Shown: positions 1 through 12,505 of the stretch, piece by piece
How the letters are laid out: each line of letters opens with the position of its first letter
Position numbering within the stretch: position 1 is the first letter of the stretch
From: Stenogyne calaminthoides
Lineage: Eukaryota > Streptophyta > Magnoliopsida > Lamiales > Lamiaceae
Assembly: GCA_037126765.1 (NCBI GenBank)
Contig: JBBCBC010000002.1
Location: 46,070,889 to 46,134,888 of the forward strand
Reading direction: 5' to 3'
Length of the DNA: 64,000 nucleotides
Position numbers and translations under genes: made by a program
Notes under the pieces: model-generated
What the model was told of the DNA's origin: nothing
What the model saw: the letters and a program-made list of their open reading frames with translations, nothing else
Database searches by the model: none

Positions 1-657
1 GTCTTATTAATTTCGTGTGTTGTGTTTCCAACTCTTCCGTTGTTTTTGTTGTTTAATTGTTACTTTGAGTGTTCCAACATTCAATATAACATTACTCTGA
101 TTTTACTAAACACAACCCCGTGTCATTTTTCCACACACTTTCAACAGTTTTGTCTCCACCTTAATTGCACCCGAGTAAAACAAGGTGGGATCCCGCTTCC
201 ACGATTCTTCATTAATACTCTCTGTTTTCTTGAAAATTGTCATTCATTATCACTATCAGTTATCTAACATGTAGCAGGAAATATACAAATTGAATTTCTA
301 TTTACTTAATTAATCAAAATATCATGTAAAATATGTATACAGTGAAACTGATTTTTTTAATTGTATCACCTGTTTCACAAAATTAATTTACTAAACAATA
401 TCATGAGTGTTTATAACTAAACCTAATAACTTGTTTTTAATTGACAATATCAACTATTTTCACAAAAGTTTCATACTGAGATAAAAAAGTAATACAATTA
501 AGTGAAATTGATGATACTGTTCAATGTAAATAACTAATAACAATTCAATAAAACTAATGATACAGCTAAAAATAATCAATTTTATCGTGAACATATTTGA
601 AATTATACTTAATTACTCAATAAAAATAATTTTTGGATGTGTATATAATATGATGAG
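1..657. other. AT-rich intergenic DNA, no gene seen
   Basis: Open frames here are short and resemble no protein I know. Nothing beyond AT-rich spacer was recognised. Confidence 0.6.
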
Positions 658-665
658 TAGATTAT

Positions 666-782
666 GGGTGTGTTTTAAAATACTTAAAACAGCTTCCAGA
701 AACACTTATTTTCAAAAGTTGTGATAAAAAACTTTAAAAATAAGTTTTTTAGACGATGTTTTAAGTGTTTCAAAACACACCC
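666..782. mobile_element. hAT-like MITE, 117 bp
   Basis: The two ends are inverted copies of about 26 bases beginning GGGTGTGTTTT, with two mismatches. They are flanked by an 8-bp near-duplication, TAGATTAT on the left (658-665) and TATATTAT on the right (783-790). An 8-bp duplication and short inverted ends fit a non-autonomous hAT element. There is no coding capacity. About 340 bases of featureless spacer follow before the CACTA remnant. Confidence 0.75.
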
Positions 783-1127
783 TATATTATCCTAGGACAA
801 AGAAGAAGTCAACAATCCTCGTTGGTCGTGGAATTAAAGCGGCATCGGGAACGAAACCATGATATTTAGCTGCAGTTTCCGCGGTTAGACTAATTACACA
901 TGCCGAGCCACATCACTTTTTACTCTTTTTCAGTTTTCACACGTGCTCACTCCTCATTGCCTAACAATTTGTCACATTTATGTTATTGTTTTTTGGATTA
1001 AACAATTTTTAAAAAAAAATCATAATAAATTAGGATAACTAGAGAGCAAGTAGCAATTGAATTCTGAAAGAAATGTCATGAAAGTTGACAAGATTTTTCC
1101 AAATGAGAAATACGACTTGTCTAAAAA

Positions 1128-3570
1128 TCAGTGTATATGTAAAATAATGGAAATGATCATGTTCATTATATAATGAACTTGTCTAAAAAAACTCGACAAG
1201 TCGACCGTGTTGTGAAGTACGCACAAGTGCATCCGTGTTAGTTCCTTCATGTTAACACTTACAGGTTGACCACCGGTAATGCCTTCACCATCTATCCTAT
1301 TGGTGTACCGGGTAACTGAAAGTCCAATTGCATCGACATTCGAATAAATTCCCGATGCTTTCATTGCTTCTTCTACTAAATAGCGTTCTGCAATGAATCC
1401 CTCCGGCATGGACATATTCATCACATATCCTTTGAGCACTTCCATATATCTCTCTACACCATACATCCATCGCATACGAGCAGGACCACACATCCTTGTC
1501 TCGTGTACCAAATGAATTGTTAGGTGAACCATTATATCAAAAAAAATGATGGAGGGAAATACATCTCAAGCTCACGGAGAGTCCCCAACTGTCTGCTTAA
1601 AAAACCAAACAATTTTTTAGGATCTATGACCTTGCTACTCATTGCCTTGAAGAACCAACATAACTTTGTTATGGTTATGCGACATTTTTCGTGCAAGATA
1701 GAACATATTGCAATGGGCAAGAAAGTCTCCATGATGACATGATAGTCATGCGATTTGATTCATCGGGTCTCACGCCATCATCCGATACAAGTCTCTCAGA
1801 TGTTGGAGGAATAACCTTCGGTACTTTCACATCCTTTAGCAAATTGAAGTAACTCTTTTCTCTCATTCTTGGACAAGGTGTGTATGCGGCGAGGTAAGAA
1901 ACGGTTGACCCATTTCTCTAGGCATAGGTTTTAATTTCGCTCTTTATTCCCATATCAATCATATCCATTCTTGCATTGTAACCATCCTTGGACTTCTTAT
2001 CGACTAGGAGAGTGTTGAGCAAGTCGGCACAAACGTTCTTCTCAACGTGCATTAGATCAATGAAGTGTCTAACATACAACTCTTTCCAATAGGACAATTG
2101 AAAGAAAAATTGATTCCTTCTTCCAACCGCTAGTGGGGACACTCTTTCGCGAAGATCTTTCCGTCTTGTGTGTCGATATTCTTCATCTCATTCAATACAT
2201 CCGAACCTCGACAATATCGTGGTGCTTCACTGCCTCTCAATTGTGCCATCGAATGCATCAACCATTGTTCTACTTATGGGTTGGGTCCAACCACCTCCTA
2301 TGTCCCATATAAACGGTCTTCCTACAATGTCTCAAGTGAATGTGATGTGTCTTCTTGGTACAACAAGGACATGCATCGGCCCTTTCACACTATATCCAGA
2401 TATATTCCCCGTAAAACGGAAAAAGTCATTGATAGTTCCAAAGCAAAGATGGCCTTCAACTTGAAATTCTTCTTTCTACAAGCATCATACACATCGACAC
2501 CCTCATCCCACACGAGCTTCAAGTCCTCTATCAAAGGAGCGGATATACATCTATGTCGCGTTACCGGTTGTTTGGGTCCCGATATCAACATAGACAACAT
2601 CATGTAAGTGCGCTTCATGCACAACTCGTGTGAAAGATTATAAACTAAAAGAATCAATTTGGCCATGTAATTGTGGTTGGTACTTTGGATACCGAACGGA
2701 TTCATTCCGTCGGTTGAGAGTGCAAGACGCAAGTGTCGTGGGTTCGGTGCCAAATCTGGATGCGACATCGAATGTCTTCCATCGGGGTGAATCGGCGAGG
2801 GTGTCTTAGCATTCTATCTTTGATCCTATCATCATGATGCCATCTTAAATTTCTAGCATCCACAAATATTTATACATTCTCCCGAATCTTGGTATTATTG
2901 GAAAGTACCACATCACCTTCATGGAGAGATTTATTTTTCTTATAACGCTTTAGTCCACACTTGGGACATTCCTCGAGGTCTGCATACTCGCTTCAAATAA
3001 GATACAATCACCCTGACAAGCATGGATTTTTACGATGTGTTAACCCGATGGACTTGAGCATTTGTTTAAAGATCATATGCTCTCTCTTTAGGCAAGACAT
3101 TTCCATCGTGCAATAGACCACTAATCATTTTCAAAGATACTTGTGAAGCACTCATCTGGACAACCGGTGAGTCGCTTTTAGGTTGAACAATATCAACACA
3201 AATGACGCTTTTGTTGCGCTTTCTTACACCCGCCACAATGGTAATCCAAATAGAATCCCTTAACTTCTCTAACATATATGGGTGATCTCGCAGATCATCG
3301 TCATCCCCACTTGATGTATCAACAATCAGACATCATCGAAAATATCCGCATCCATCGTATCTTCAAACCTAAAGTCGGGTTTAGGTTGCTTGAGCTACAT
3401 CCATCTCCTCTCTCACCATGATATGTCCAAACGGTATATGTTTTATCAATACCGTGAATCATCAAGTGGTCAAACAGACTTTCTCGACCACTAACGGTTT
3501 TTCCATTCATACATTTCCAACACGGACATGGAATGTACCGAATTCGGGTCGCGATGTCTAATTGCATGAT
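1128..3570 (-). pseudogene. Decayed CACTA (En/Spm) TNP2-type transposase
   Basis: Read on the minus strand, fragments of one transposase appear in the expected order. A transposase-associated zinc domain (about 3567-3400) holds a CPCWKC motif. The tnp2 core (about 2770-2385) has LALSTDGMNPFG and APLIEDLKLVWDEGVDVYDA-like sequence. A further tnp2 block (about 2130-1918) has HFIDLMHVEKNVCADLLNTL. A DUF4218 block (about 1732-1128) has HLTIHLVHETRMCGPARMRWM. The blocks lie in different frames and are interrupted by stops, so no intact protein can be made. The intact enzyme would bind element ends and cut and paste the transposon. Identification rests on family motifs recognised by eye. The exact gene limits and the downstream terminal repeat are not visible. 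Confidence 0.85.
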
Positions 3571-3639
3571 TACAAAATTCTTTCACCCCATTACTATACT
3601 CATCTGATAATCGATCTGCTCGAACCCACTTTCGATCCA

Positions 3640-4240
3640 TATAGAACTAGAGATGCCTATAGAAAAGACAATATGAAGTGTTTCTCAAGATAATGCATGT
3701 ATCCTAATGTATTAAACCTAAAAGTATTAAACCTAAAAGTATTACATTCCTAATGTATAAAACTTGCATATAGAATAATGTGGTAGTACCTAAGGTTTGT
3801 ATATTGCATATGTATCTAAGGATTTGTTGCATCGTCTCAAAACAATGTATATAACCTAATGTACCATCATTAATCATCTAAAGCAACACACTACTATCCA
3901 TTCACCAAATCATCAAATTAATATAACAAAAATATATCCTAATGTATTAATCCTAATTTATGCTTAAATCCTCACACAAGCATATTATCAAACACCTTGA
4001 GTGCATCAATTGTTCATTTACAATTAATTGTTCATTTATCAAGCATATTATTTCGAATTAATTACAAGTACACTGTGAAAGTTATGCTATACGTCATCAG
4101 AAAAGTTATGCTATCAAACACCAAGTTATATATATGCTATACGTACGTTAATATATACTATGCTAGTAGTTTGTATCAAACACCAACCTCAACCTCAACT
4201 TCTACGTTAATACTATCAAACACCAAGTTATGAAATAAAT
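3640..4240. other. Spacer inside the CACTA element, with small direct repeats
   Basis: There is no gene. Short phrases recur: the run 'cctaaaagtatta' is repeated around 3717-3750, and 'tatcaaacaccaa' recurs around 4108-4225. These look like slippage or degenerate internal repeats of the CACTA element upstream of its transposase gene. Confidence 0.45.
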
Positions 4241-4540
4241 TAGGGCTCTTTACCGATAACGCAATGAGAATGAGAAAGACGACGGCGGGGAAGACGGCGG
4301 CTAGGACTTCTTTCGGTTCGATTTGGGGAAGAGGAGGAGGAGGAGGCTAGGGCATGGTTCGCGATTTGGGGAATGGGAAGGAGGTAATGGGAAGACGACG
4401 GCGGCGGCGGAATAGGAGGACGAGCGACGGAGTTCGATTAGGGTAGAGGAAGGAGACGCTAGCTTGATTTAATTTGGGGAAAAATTGAAGTATATACTCT
4501 GGTTCGCGATTTGGCTTAATAAAAATATTTGCAGAACGCT

Positions 4541-4682
4541 TGGACAGCGGTTTGGAACCGCTGTCCAAACTTATTCTTGGACAGACGGTTCCAAACCGCT
4601 GTCTAATCTAACTTATTGCACAATGGGTTGTCAACCGCTGTCTAAATGATATATTTGGACAGCGGTTGAAAACCGCTATCTA
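4541..4682. repeat. CACTA subterminal repeats (GGACAGCGGTT palindromes)
   Basis: Four to five copies of a palindromic module occur: GGACAGCGGTT facing AACCGCTGTCC. Examples start at 4542 and at about 4577, 4621 and 4657. Clusters of such modules just inside the ends are typical of plant CACTA elements, where they bind the element's DNA-binding protein. They mark the 5' side of the minus-strand transposase remnant. The terminal CACTA bases themselves were not found with confidence. Confidence 0.7.
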
Positions 4683-5350
4683 TTCTTTTTTTTTTTAATT
4701 ATTCAAAACTTGAGAAAAGAAAAAAGGGTTGTCCAAGTCTTGTCCAAGTCTGTTCAAATGCCAGAATAGTGACATAATATTTGTTTATTTGAAGTTGATC
4801 CTTTCCAAATCGAATGCAATTTTTTATCATCATATTTCATGAGGGGAATCCATTTAAGAGAGAGAGATTTCTTTCTTTACTTTTTTTTTTCTCAAAATGA
4901 GACAAGGTGTCGTTTTTGTCATAGTTTTAGCTTTAATTCAGATTATTTGTAAATGGAAATTCCAGCTCAAGAGCACTAACAAAAAACCTGTGCGACTTAA
5001 TAGTTTTCATATACAGAATTGCACTTATGATTTTTATGTCTATATTCATTTATTTTCAAGATGCTAATCACTATTAGTTCTCCAAAAAAAAAAAAAACGA
5101 ATCAATGGAAAATCTTCATCAAAAGATATGTATCTAAAAGGGTATATTTCTTTTTAAATAAATTAATGACTACAACAGTATGTCTTACTTTAATATATCT
5201 TTTTTGCTGATCACAAAAAAAAAAAAAAGTCTACAACAGTATGTGGGGATCTTAAATCAACAAAAACTTAGGTGAGCCGGTCAACATAATTTTTTTTATT
5301 CAAATATCATTTATATATATATACATATTATCACATATTATCAATATTAT
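4683..5350. other. AT-rich intergenic DNA, no gene seen
   Basis: Only homopolymer runs and low-complexity AT sequence were seen. Confidence 0.55.
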
Positions 5351-5592
5351 GTACTCTCTTCATCCCAAGATAATATGCATATTATCTTTTTTTATTGAGT
5401 TTTATCGAGCAAATTATTTATTAATATTTAAAATAATAAAATAATTTTTAGAAAAAAATATGATAAATTTATCTCTTTCTATTATATAATTTTTTAAAAG
5501 TTATTTTATTATTTTAAATGTTAATAAAAAACCACTAGCTAAAACGAGAATAAACAATAATAAATACACGTTATCTTCGAACTAGGTGATAT
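5351..5592. mobile_element. Degenerate fold-back MITE (Stowaway-like)
   Basis: The left end reads CTCTTCATCCCAAGATAA and the right end is a diverged inverted copy. Inside, the stretch around 5400-5455 pairs closely with the reverse complement of 5490-5550, so the whole element would fold into a hairpin. The start resembles the CTCCCTCCGTCCCA terminus of Stowaway elements but is eroded. No coding potential. Confidence 0.55.
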
Positions 5593-6530
5593 ATATTATC
5601 AATGTCACTCACTCGCATTTATGATAGAGAAATAAGAGTGGGAGGCACTATAATTTTAGATGAGGAAACTGTTGTCTAATCCCTGCCACTCACTCTTTGG
5701 TAGTGTGTGGAGAAGTTGTCGCTGTGAAGAAGGCAAAATTTCTGACATTATATTTTCTTAGGATCCTACATCCGTAATATAGCTATGACAATGAGACAAA
5801 TTAGGATCGATTGCTAGTTTTAATCATTGTATTTTAGAGGCAACGTCTCACGGTGAAACAGAACGTAAATTGAATATTAACGTTTTAATATTTTGAAAGA
5901 GACAGATATAATTTGTGCTAGGTTGTAGTTAGTGTTATGCATGAGACCTCTCCCATGAATTTTTGTTTTTATTTTATAACTTGGTATTTTTTGGTGTATT
6001 ATAGAAGATAAAATTAATAGTATTTTTTTTTTTGATCTGGCAATTTTTTTTTATTAAGGTAGATAAAAGAGGGTGGGTATAAGGAATACCTTACATAGTA
6101 TAAAAAATAAAGCATCTAACCTTCTAAAAATTTTCTAGGATAGATGAGCCACTTATTAAACATGTAATTACAAAAGGAAAGATTCACCAACTCCAGAATC
6201 TACCTATTATTTCTTCAACTAGTTTTATACATTATTTGGGGTCTTCTGATCAATAAATTAATAATAATTATAAAAGAGTACTAAAAGATAGACTAATTAT
6301 AACTTTACCAAAAATGGAAAGAGTAAAAGACATTATTCTTTCCACTAGATGGACATTGTAAGGTAATTAGGAGTATTAATTTAACATTTAATTAGCAAAA
6401 CATCCATGTAGATAAGAACGTTACAAATTAGCATGTGCATTTCAAGACGCAGGCCCACAGCTAGGAACATTTATTTTCTGTGAGACTAACATTAAAAGAT
6501 TGCAAGAGTAATTCAAAAAATACTATTATA

Positions 6531-6750
6531 AGATCCTATTCAAAATATAAGATGTTTTTATTTATCTTTGCATTTACATTTATTTTATTTGATGTTAAAA
6601 GAAACACTAACCTTATTTAATAACTTTTTGTTTTAAATATCATGTCATTAAAGATAATTTATCATTAAATAACTCTAATTTTGGCATAATTTTTCTTTAT
6701 TAATAAACGTGTAAAAAGTCAAAACATCTTATATTTTGAATAGGAGGGAG
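6531..6750. mobile_element. Stowaway-like MITE with an eroded left end
   Basis: CTATTCAAAATATAAGATG near 6536 is matched by its reverse complement near 6723-6745, which continues into the Stowaway-type end GGAGGGAGTA. The left CTCCCTCC is lost. The surrounding 5593-6530 and 6751-7151 hold no recognisable gene. Confidence 0.6.
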
Positions 6751-7160
6751 TAAGATTTAATTAGTATGAAAACGATATTACAGAAACAGAAAGAGATGAT
6801 AACTTAAAGACAATCATTGATTTGGATAATTTATTTATTATACTTAATTATATATTTTCTTATAATATTTAACATAATCCATAAGCGCATATATATACTC
6901 CCCAACTATGTAAATTACATCAAACTTGAAGAAATTCTTTTATGGCTCTATAAGTTGGTATATCTAAGTAAATTATAAGCTTGCCAAAAAAAAAACTTGA
7001 CCCCCAATCATTAGTAAATAGTTAGGCCAAGGCCAAATGTAGTCCAAGCAATGACGCAGGAAGTTTCTCAGGTGCTTTGGTCTATTTCCAGCCCTCTCAC
7101 AATTAGTGGAAGAGTAAACTCACACAAGTTGTCGTACCATTATTTTTATATGAATTTGTC

Positions 7161-7713
7161 GAAGAAAATTTTACAAATGGTCCTATAACTTTGCCAAAAT
7201 TTACAAATGGTCATGTAAGTTTGTGTTTTATTAATTTTGATCCTTTTGATTTCAATTCTAGTCCTTTTCGCCGAAAAATTAAAAAAATTGATCGGAAAAT
7301 AGCCTGAATTATTATGTAGCATTCAAAATAATGCGAAAAAAATATAGAAATGACGGGCTCAGTGAAAGGAAGAGAATAGTATAGATTTCGACCCTCGTCT
7401 CAACGTAAATCACTCGAAATTAGCCACAATAATTAATAAAATTCGTGATTTTGAAGTTGCGATTCACGGTGGAGGTGCAATCAAAACATGAAATTAATTG
7501 AGGGTTTTTCTTCCTTGATTAAAGACAGTTCAAATGAGAGTGGTGGCGGCCGTTGACGTGACCAGAATAAAAAGTTAGGTCAATTTTCCGATCAAATTTT
7601 AAATTATCCGGCGAAAATGATTAAAATTGAAATCAAAATGATCAAAATTGATAAAATAAAAACTTACAGGACCATTTTTGACAAAGTTACAAGACCATTT
7701 ACTATTTTTTCTC
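7161..7713. mobile_element. Non-autonomous MULE-like element with 9-bp duplication
   Basis: Terminal inverted repeats of about 115 bases run inward from both ends. Both carry ACAAATGGTC-type and TTTTGATTTCAATT phrases and end in CTTTTCGCCG. A perfect 9-bp direct repeat, GAATTTGTC, flanks the element (7152-7160 and 7714-7722). Long inverted repeats with a 9-bp target duplication fit the Mutator superfamily. The centre encodes no recognisable protein. Confidence 0.8.
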
Positions 7714-7722
7714 GAATTTGTC

Positions 7723-9411
7723 TCACATGATTTATCATATGTAATGGAAAAAGATAATCACGTATATCAGTAAAATAAACCAATTTAAACGTAAGAAGTA
7801 TTGTTGTTAGATTTCTTAGAACAATTATTTTCATTAAAAAAAATATGCATCTGATAAATTTGATTTAAATTATTGATATTTTATGCGAAATATTATAAAT
7901 GTTAGATATTAATATTCGTATTGCATTGCAGTTATATACAAAATTATAGTGAGTTAACTGCAAATATAATCATTACCTTAAGTATTTTTTATGAATTATA
8001 ATATATATTTTTGTTTCTTTTTGCAATTTGAAACACCACGTCTTTAAAGTTTTGCTTGCAAAGGTGGTTTCTTAGCATTTCACAGGTTTTACTTTGACAT
8101 TTGCATTACAAAGTTGTATCAATTAGATTAATTTATTTTATTCATATATTTCATTATGAGAATTGAGGATCATAAAAAAATTCAAAATGAGTTTTATTAC
8201 AAGAACATATAATACCAAGCCTCAAATGAATTTTAAATATGAATACAATTTCATGTGTGTCTAGGCAAGAAGGTATATATTTAGCTTAAAAAAAAAGCAC
8301 TTTGTTGGAATAAAATCTTTTCTGAAAAAAAAAAAAAAAAAACTCACGCATCCGCCGAACATATGTGGAGAAAGATCATCCTTACCACTCCATTGACATC
8401 TCACAAATTTCTCGTTGATTGTTAATAATATCACCTAAAAATTTAAGCAAATTTCATGTATCATATCTGTAATTGGAAATGTGAAATTGACACCGACAGT
8501 CATGAGGAAGAATAAAAGATCTTTTAACAAGAGAAGAAAGAAAATAATAGAAAATTCATCCCGTGAACAAATTTTTTTTAATAACCGAAGACAAAAGTTG
8601 ATAAAAAATTCATCCCGTCCAAATATCATAAGAAAAAAGACAAACTGTTTTGAGACGGTTTCATGTATCATAAGAAAAAGACTAAACTCTTATCAACTTG
8701 GCACAATCAACACCCATCTCTTTTAAAGCGTTAAATCGTCAATGTCAAAATTACACTCCGTCTCACGCAAGTGTGCCTCTAAAAATAAGTTAATAGAAAA
8801 TGCATCCCTTAAAAAATTACACGTATAAATACATTTCTAAACTTTCATCAATTACCATTGCTTCTCCATCTTGTAGCGTAGCCATTGTAAGATAACAAAG
8901 TCTAGTGTGCAAATTTGTATAGATGTAAAAACTTTAATTTTCAATCAAATTCTATAATTGATGAATGTAATACAAAATTGAGTGGTTCATGGTTCACTCG
9001 GCCCGATTAATTCATGGTTCACCCAGCTCAAATAGGTCATAATTTAGGGTTAATTATTTAGTGTTTAGAGTGTAGTTGGTTCCGTAATAAAAAAAAAGGT
9101 GTAATTAATCGATTTATGATAATTTTATAGATTTTCAATTTGCAAACTAGACCTACTCTCGTAAAAATTAAAAGGTTCGGTGATATCGAATTAACCCCTG
9201 TAACTGGGACCCAAAACTGTTTAAAAACAAAATCAATTCGCGGACTCTGAAATTGAACATCCAAACTCAGCAAATAGCATTGGCGTGTTCGGCAAAGAAG
9301 TTCACAGAATACAAAGAAATTTGAAAAATGTGAACTGAATCAATTATGAACGGTTAATAATTATGAGATATTTTAAATTTTGAATAGAAAGTTTAAATTG
9401 AGAAATTTTAG
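7723..9411. other. Gene-free AT-rich DNA with repeat fragments
   Basis: No gene is recognised. Two fragments resemble repeats elsewhere in the window. One is a member of the TGAGACGG family at about 8650-8785. The other is a piece with GGTTCATGGTTCAC at about 8985-9025, related to the fold-back element at 58.6-59.5 kb. A poly(A) run lies near 8324-8342. Confidence 0.5.
8650..8785. repeat. TGAGACGG-family MITE, copy 1
   Basis: It starts with TGAGACGGTTTCATG and ends with CCGTCTCACGCAAGTGTGCCTCT. The interior contains 'aaagcgttaaatcgtcaatg'. The same layout recurs at 19.26 kb and 24.39 kb, which defines a small dispersed family with partly inverted ends. Confidence 0.6.
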
Positions 9412-10480
9412 GGTAGTGGGTGTTTTTAACCTAATTTTATAAGAAAATAGGATTTCTACCCACTTCATAAAAAAATAAATTTTCTACTCAATTTTGACAT
9501 AAAAAGACTCAATTATTCTTAAATTAAATATATTCATCTTTCTCTTTTATTATTCATTTTTCACTTACATCACTTATGATACATATTTACTCTATCTACT
9601 CTCTTCATCATCTCTTTCCAAAATTACGGTAAGTAACTTTAGTAATTTATTTTTTCTTCTTAACTTCATTTCTTAATCATGTATTTCAATAATTTTCATG
9701 AATGAAGATATAAAAAAATGTTTGTTTCGTTGGATATAATTTTATCTCGTTGGATATAATTATTCTCATCGATCGAGATAATATGCAAAGTTTGAATAAT
9801 ATCTCGATAGATATAAAATTTGTCTCGCTGGGTATAATTCTCCCCATCGAGACAGTATTCAAAGTATGAATATTTAAATATTATCTCGATATATATAAAT
9901 TTTATCTCGCTGGATATAATTATTCCCTATCGAGATAGTATTTAAAGTATGGATATTCGAGATAGTATTCAAACTTTGAATATTGTCTCGATAGGAAAAA
10001 TTATATCCAACTAGACAAATATATTTTTATACTTTAAACGCTATCTTGATAGGAAATAATTATATCCAGCGAGACAAAATTTATATATATCGAGACAATA
10101 TTCAAATATTCATACTTTAAACACTATCTCGGTAGGGAAGAACTATATCCAGTGAGACAAAATTTATATATATATAGAGACAATATTCAAATATTCATAC
10201 TTTGAATACTGTCTCGATGGGGAGAATTATACCCAGCGAGATAAATTTTATATCTATCGAGATAGTATTCAAACTTAGAATATTGTCTCGATAGGAAGAA
10301 TTATATCCAACGAGATAAAATTATATCCAGTGAGATAAATATTTTTTGAAAATTTGAATATATTTAACTTAAGGGTAATTGAGTCTTTTTATGTCAAAAT
10401 TGGGTAGAAAACTATTTTTTTATGAAGTGGTAGAAATATCTCTTTTTTTTTATGAAAATAGGGTATCAATCTCACTACCC
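9412..10480. mobile_element. 1.07-kb fold-back element with about 500-bp inverted arms
   Basis: Nearly the whole element is one imperfect palindrome. The outer ends read GGGTAGTG and its complement, and are bordered by TA on both sides. The next stretch (AATTTTGACATAAAAAGACTCAATTA on the left) is matched inverted at 10375-10405. The arms are built from repeats of a unit containing CTCGCTGGATATAATT and ATCGAGA(C/T)AGTATTCAAA, so each arm is also internally repetitive. No protein is encoded. The superfamily is uncertain; long-TIR Mutator-like or TA-targeting elements are both possible. Confidence 0.8.
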
Positions 10481-10823
10481 TACAATACATATAGAATAAA
10501 TAATTAAAAATATAAAAAAAAAGGAGAAAATATAAAATTTTGAAAAGCAGGAGTTAGATAATGCCAAATAGGAGTGAAAAAACTTTGAATTAGATACAAG
10601 GGTGATATTGAGAGCCCAGTCCTTGTTACACACCTTGAATACAAGGGACCATGCGAAGCACTTTAAGAGGGTTAAGTTAGAGACCAAACAATAACAATTA
10701 AACCACTGTTTAAATATCATAAAGCACGAATTTTTCCATAATTTATCTTATCCATGTATGTTAGGTGTAAATCAAATTAAGCCTTGTTAATATAAAGATA
10801 TTAAAACAAGCAAGGAACTCAAG

Positions 10824-11340
10824 TGATGCGAACAAGGAAAGTGGGCCCGAGAATCCGTGCTATTGGGCGAGATGTGCTAGGATGAAGGCGGGCCAAGTGG
10901 GCCTGAGCCAATAAGGTCACGCAAGAAAGCAAGAAGGCGGCAATCAAGATTCCAAGGGATTGCCAAAGATAGTGTCCAAGATTTGGCAAGAATATCTTCA
11001 AGATTTGCAAGATTATATTAGATATATTACTATCTAGTGCCGTTCAATTTTTAGTCTTTTATTTCATAAATTTAGTCTTTATTTTATTAGATTTAGTCCT
11101 ATATTTTATTATTTTGGAGTCAGTAGATTTGTTTGTGAGATTCAGTCCTTTTTGGACGAATCCAGGTCTTTTTGTCCTATAAATAGCTATGGGACGTTTT
11201 CTTTTCTTTTTGAAGCAAAATTAATAAAAAATCTTTGACAACTTTGTCAAAACCTAATTGTTTCTTGTCAATTTGAGTTGGGCAACAATTATTATCGTTC
11301 TTTGCATATTATTTATGTTTTGCGATCGCGGTTCTCATCA
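10824..11340 (+). mobile_element. Solo LTR (517 bp) of an LTR retrotransposon
   Basis: The segment starts TGATGCGAAC and ends GTTCTCATCA, which are inverted copies with one mismatch and carry the canonical TG...CA ends. It is flanked by TCAAG and ACAAG, a 4-of-5 match that could be a worn 5-bp target duplication. A TATA box (TATAAATAG, about 11179) lies in the 3' half as expected for an LTR promoter, followed by an AATAAAA signal near 11225. No gag or pol sequence and no second LTR were found, so recombination between LTRs probably removed the body. Confidence 0.65.
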
Positions 11341-11710
11341 ACAAGTCAAAACATGCATTTTTTTGTTGATGTCGTATTTAAACATAATAATGCAATTTGA
11401 ATTTATAAACTCTTTAGTACTCCGTATAAAAGTTGATAGAGAAGTAGATGGACCTATAAATATAAAATGAGAAGAAAAAACAATATAAAATTACTGAATC
11501 ACAAGTGTACCACCAGCACAGAGGTTGAAAGTCTCAACCTCATGATTGCCATCTGGGAAATTTTCATCAACAATTGCTGAACCTAGTTAGTGGGCATTGT
11601 CGGGGTTTAATTGTAAATTTGCTAAAGTACACCATTGATACACTGGACCACCCCACCTAATTTGTTGCGCTCACATATAATAACAAAAATGCTAATGCCA
11701 TGGAAACCCA

Positions 11711-12505
11711 AGAGAAAAAATCACAAATAGTACTGTATTTTTTTTCCGAATCCAATTTTTATTATTAGATGTAGTCATTCCCGTCAGAAACATTAAAAAG
11801 TCGTCGGGAATTGACACATGCTCCGTCGGAAATGAGGGTTAGCTTATTTTTTCGTTTAACTAACAATTTGTTTTTTTAAATGGGAAGTTCTATAATTGTA
11901 TTTTAATTGTGTTCTTTGAGTTCTAATGCAGGTGAGGAGAAAAAATATATAATTGTGGCTTCAAGTGGGGGCGGGGTCATTAATCTGAATGAAATCACTC
12001 AAGAGGAAGTAAGAAGATAAAAAAAAATGAATTGCTTATTTCTAAATTGACATCTATTAATGCATCATATTTAAATTTATTAATTAATTGTGAGGTGATG
12101 AATACTTCAACTTTGGTTGGAAGTGGGTCAAATATGATTGTAAGTGGAAGAGGAAGAATTGGTAAGGGATCAAATTTAGGTGCAAGTGGGAGTGAAAATG
12201 GAACGGGAAGAGCTGTAAGTAACAAAAAGAAAAATTAGTAACTCATTTATCTACTCAAATCCATTGCCTGAACTCTAATAATTTTGCTTTAGTGATTTTT
12301 GTTTTTGCAAGTGGAAGTAGTATGGGTGCAAGTGGAAGCAATATGGTTTCCGACGGAGCATGTGTCAATTCCCGGTGACTTTTTAACGTTTCCGACGGAA
12401 GAACTATATCTGATAATGAAAGGACAATATGTGATCAAATAAAAAGATAAATTATTAATATTAGATTCGAGAAAAGATCCAGAACTATTTGTAATTTTTT
12501 CTCTT
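11711..12505. mobile_element. Non-autonomous DNA transposon with CCGTCGGAA termini
   Basis: Inverted ends extend for about 120 bases. GAGAAAAAATCACAAATAG on the left is matched inverted by CTATTTGTAATTTTTTCTC on the right. Further in, CATGCTCCGTCGGAAA pairs with TTTCCGACGGAGCATG. The CCGTCGGAA module is typical of CACTA subterminal regions, though a MULE with long ends is also possible. A short internal frame (12032-12238) encodes a Gly/Ser-rich peptide, which might be a transposase-accessory relic but is not convincing as a gene. Confidence 0.65.

Noticed and set aside
22..267. 81-codon plus-strand frame at the left edge
   Set aside because: The codons have no family resemblance, and the true context is cut off by the window edge.
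2168..2607. Two overlapping plus-strand open frames
   Set aside because: They are the antisense of the transposase remnant, which explains their length.
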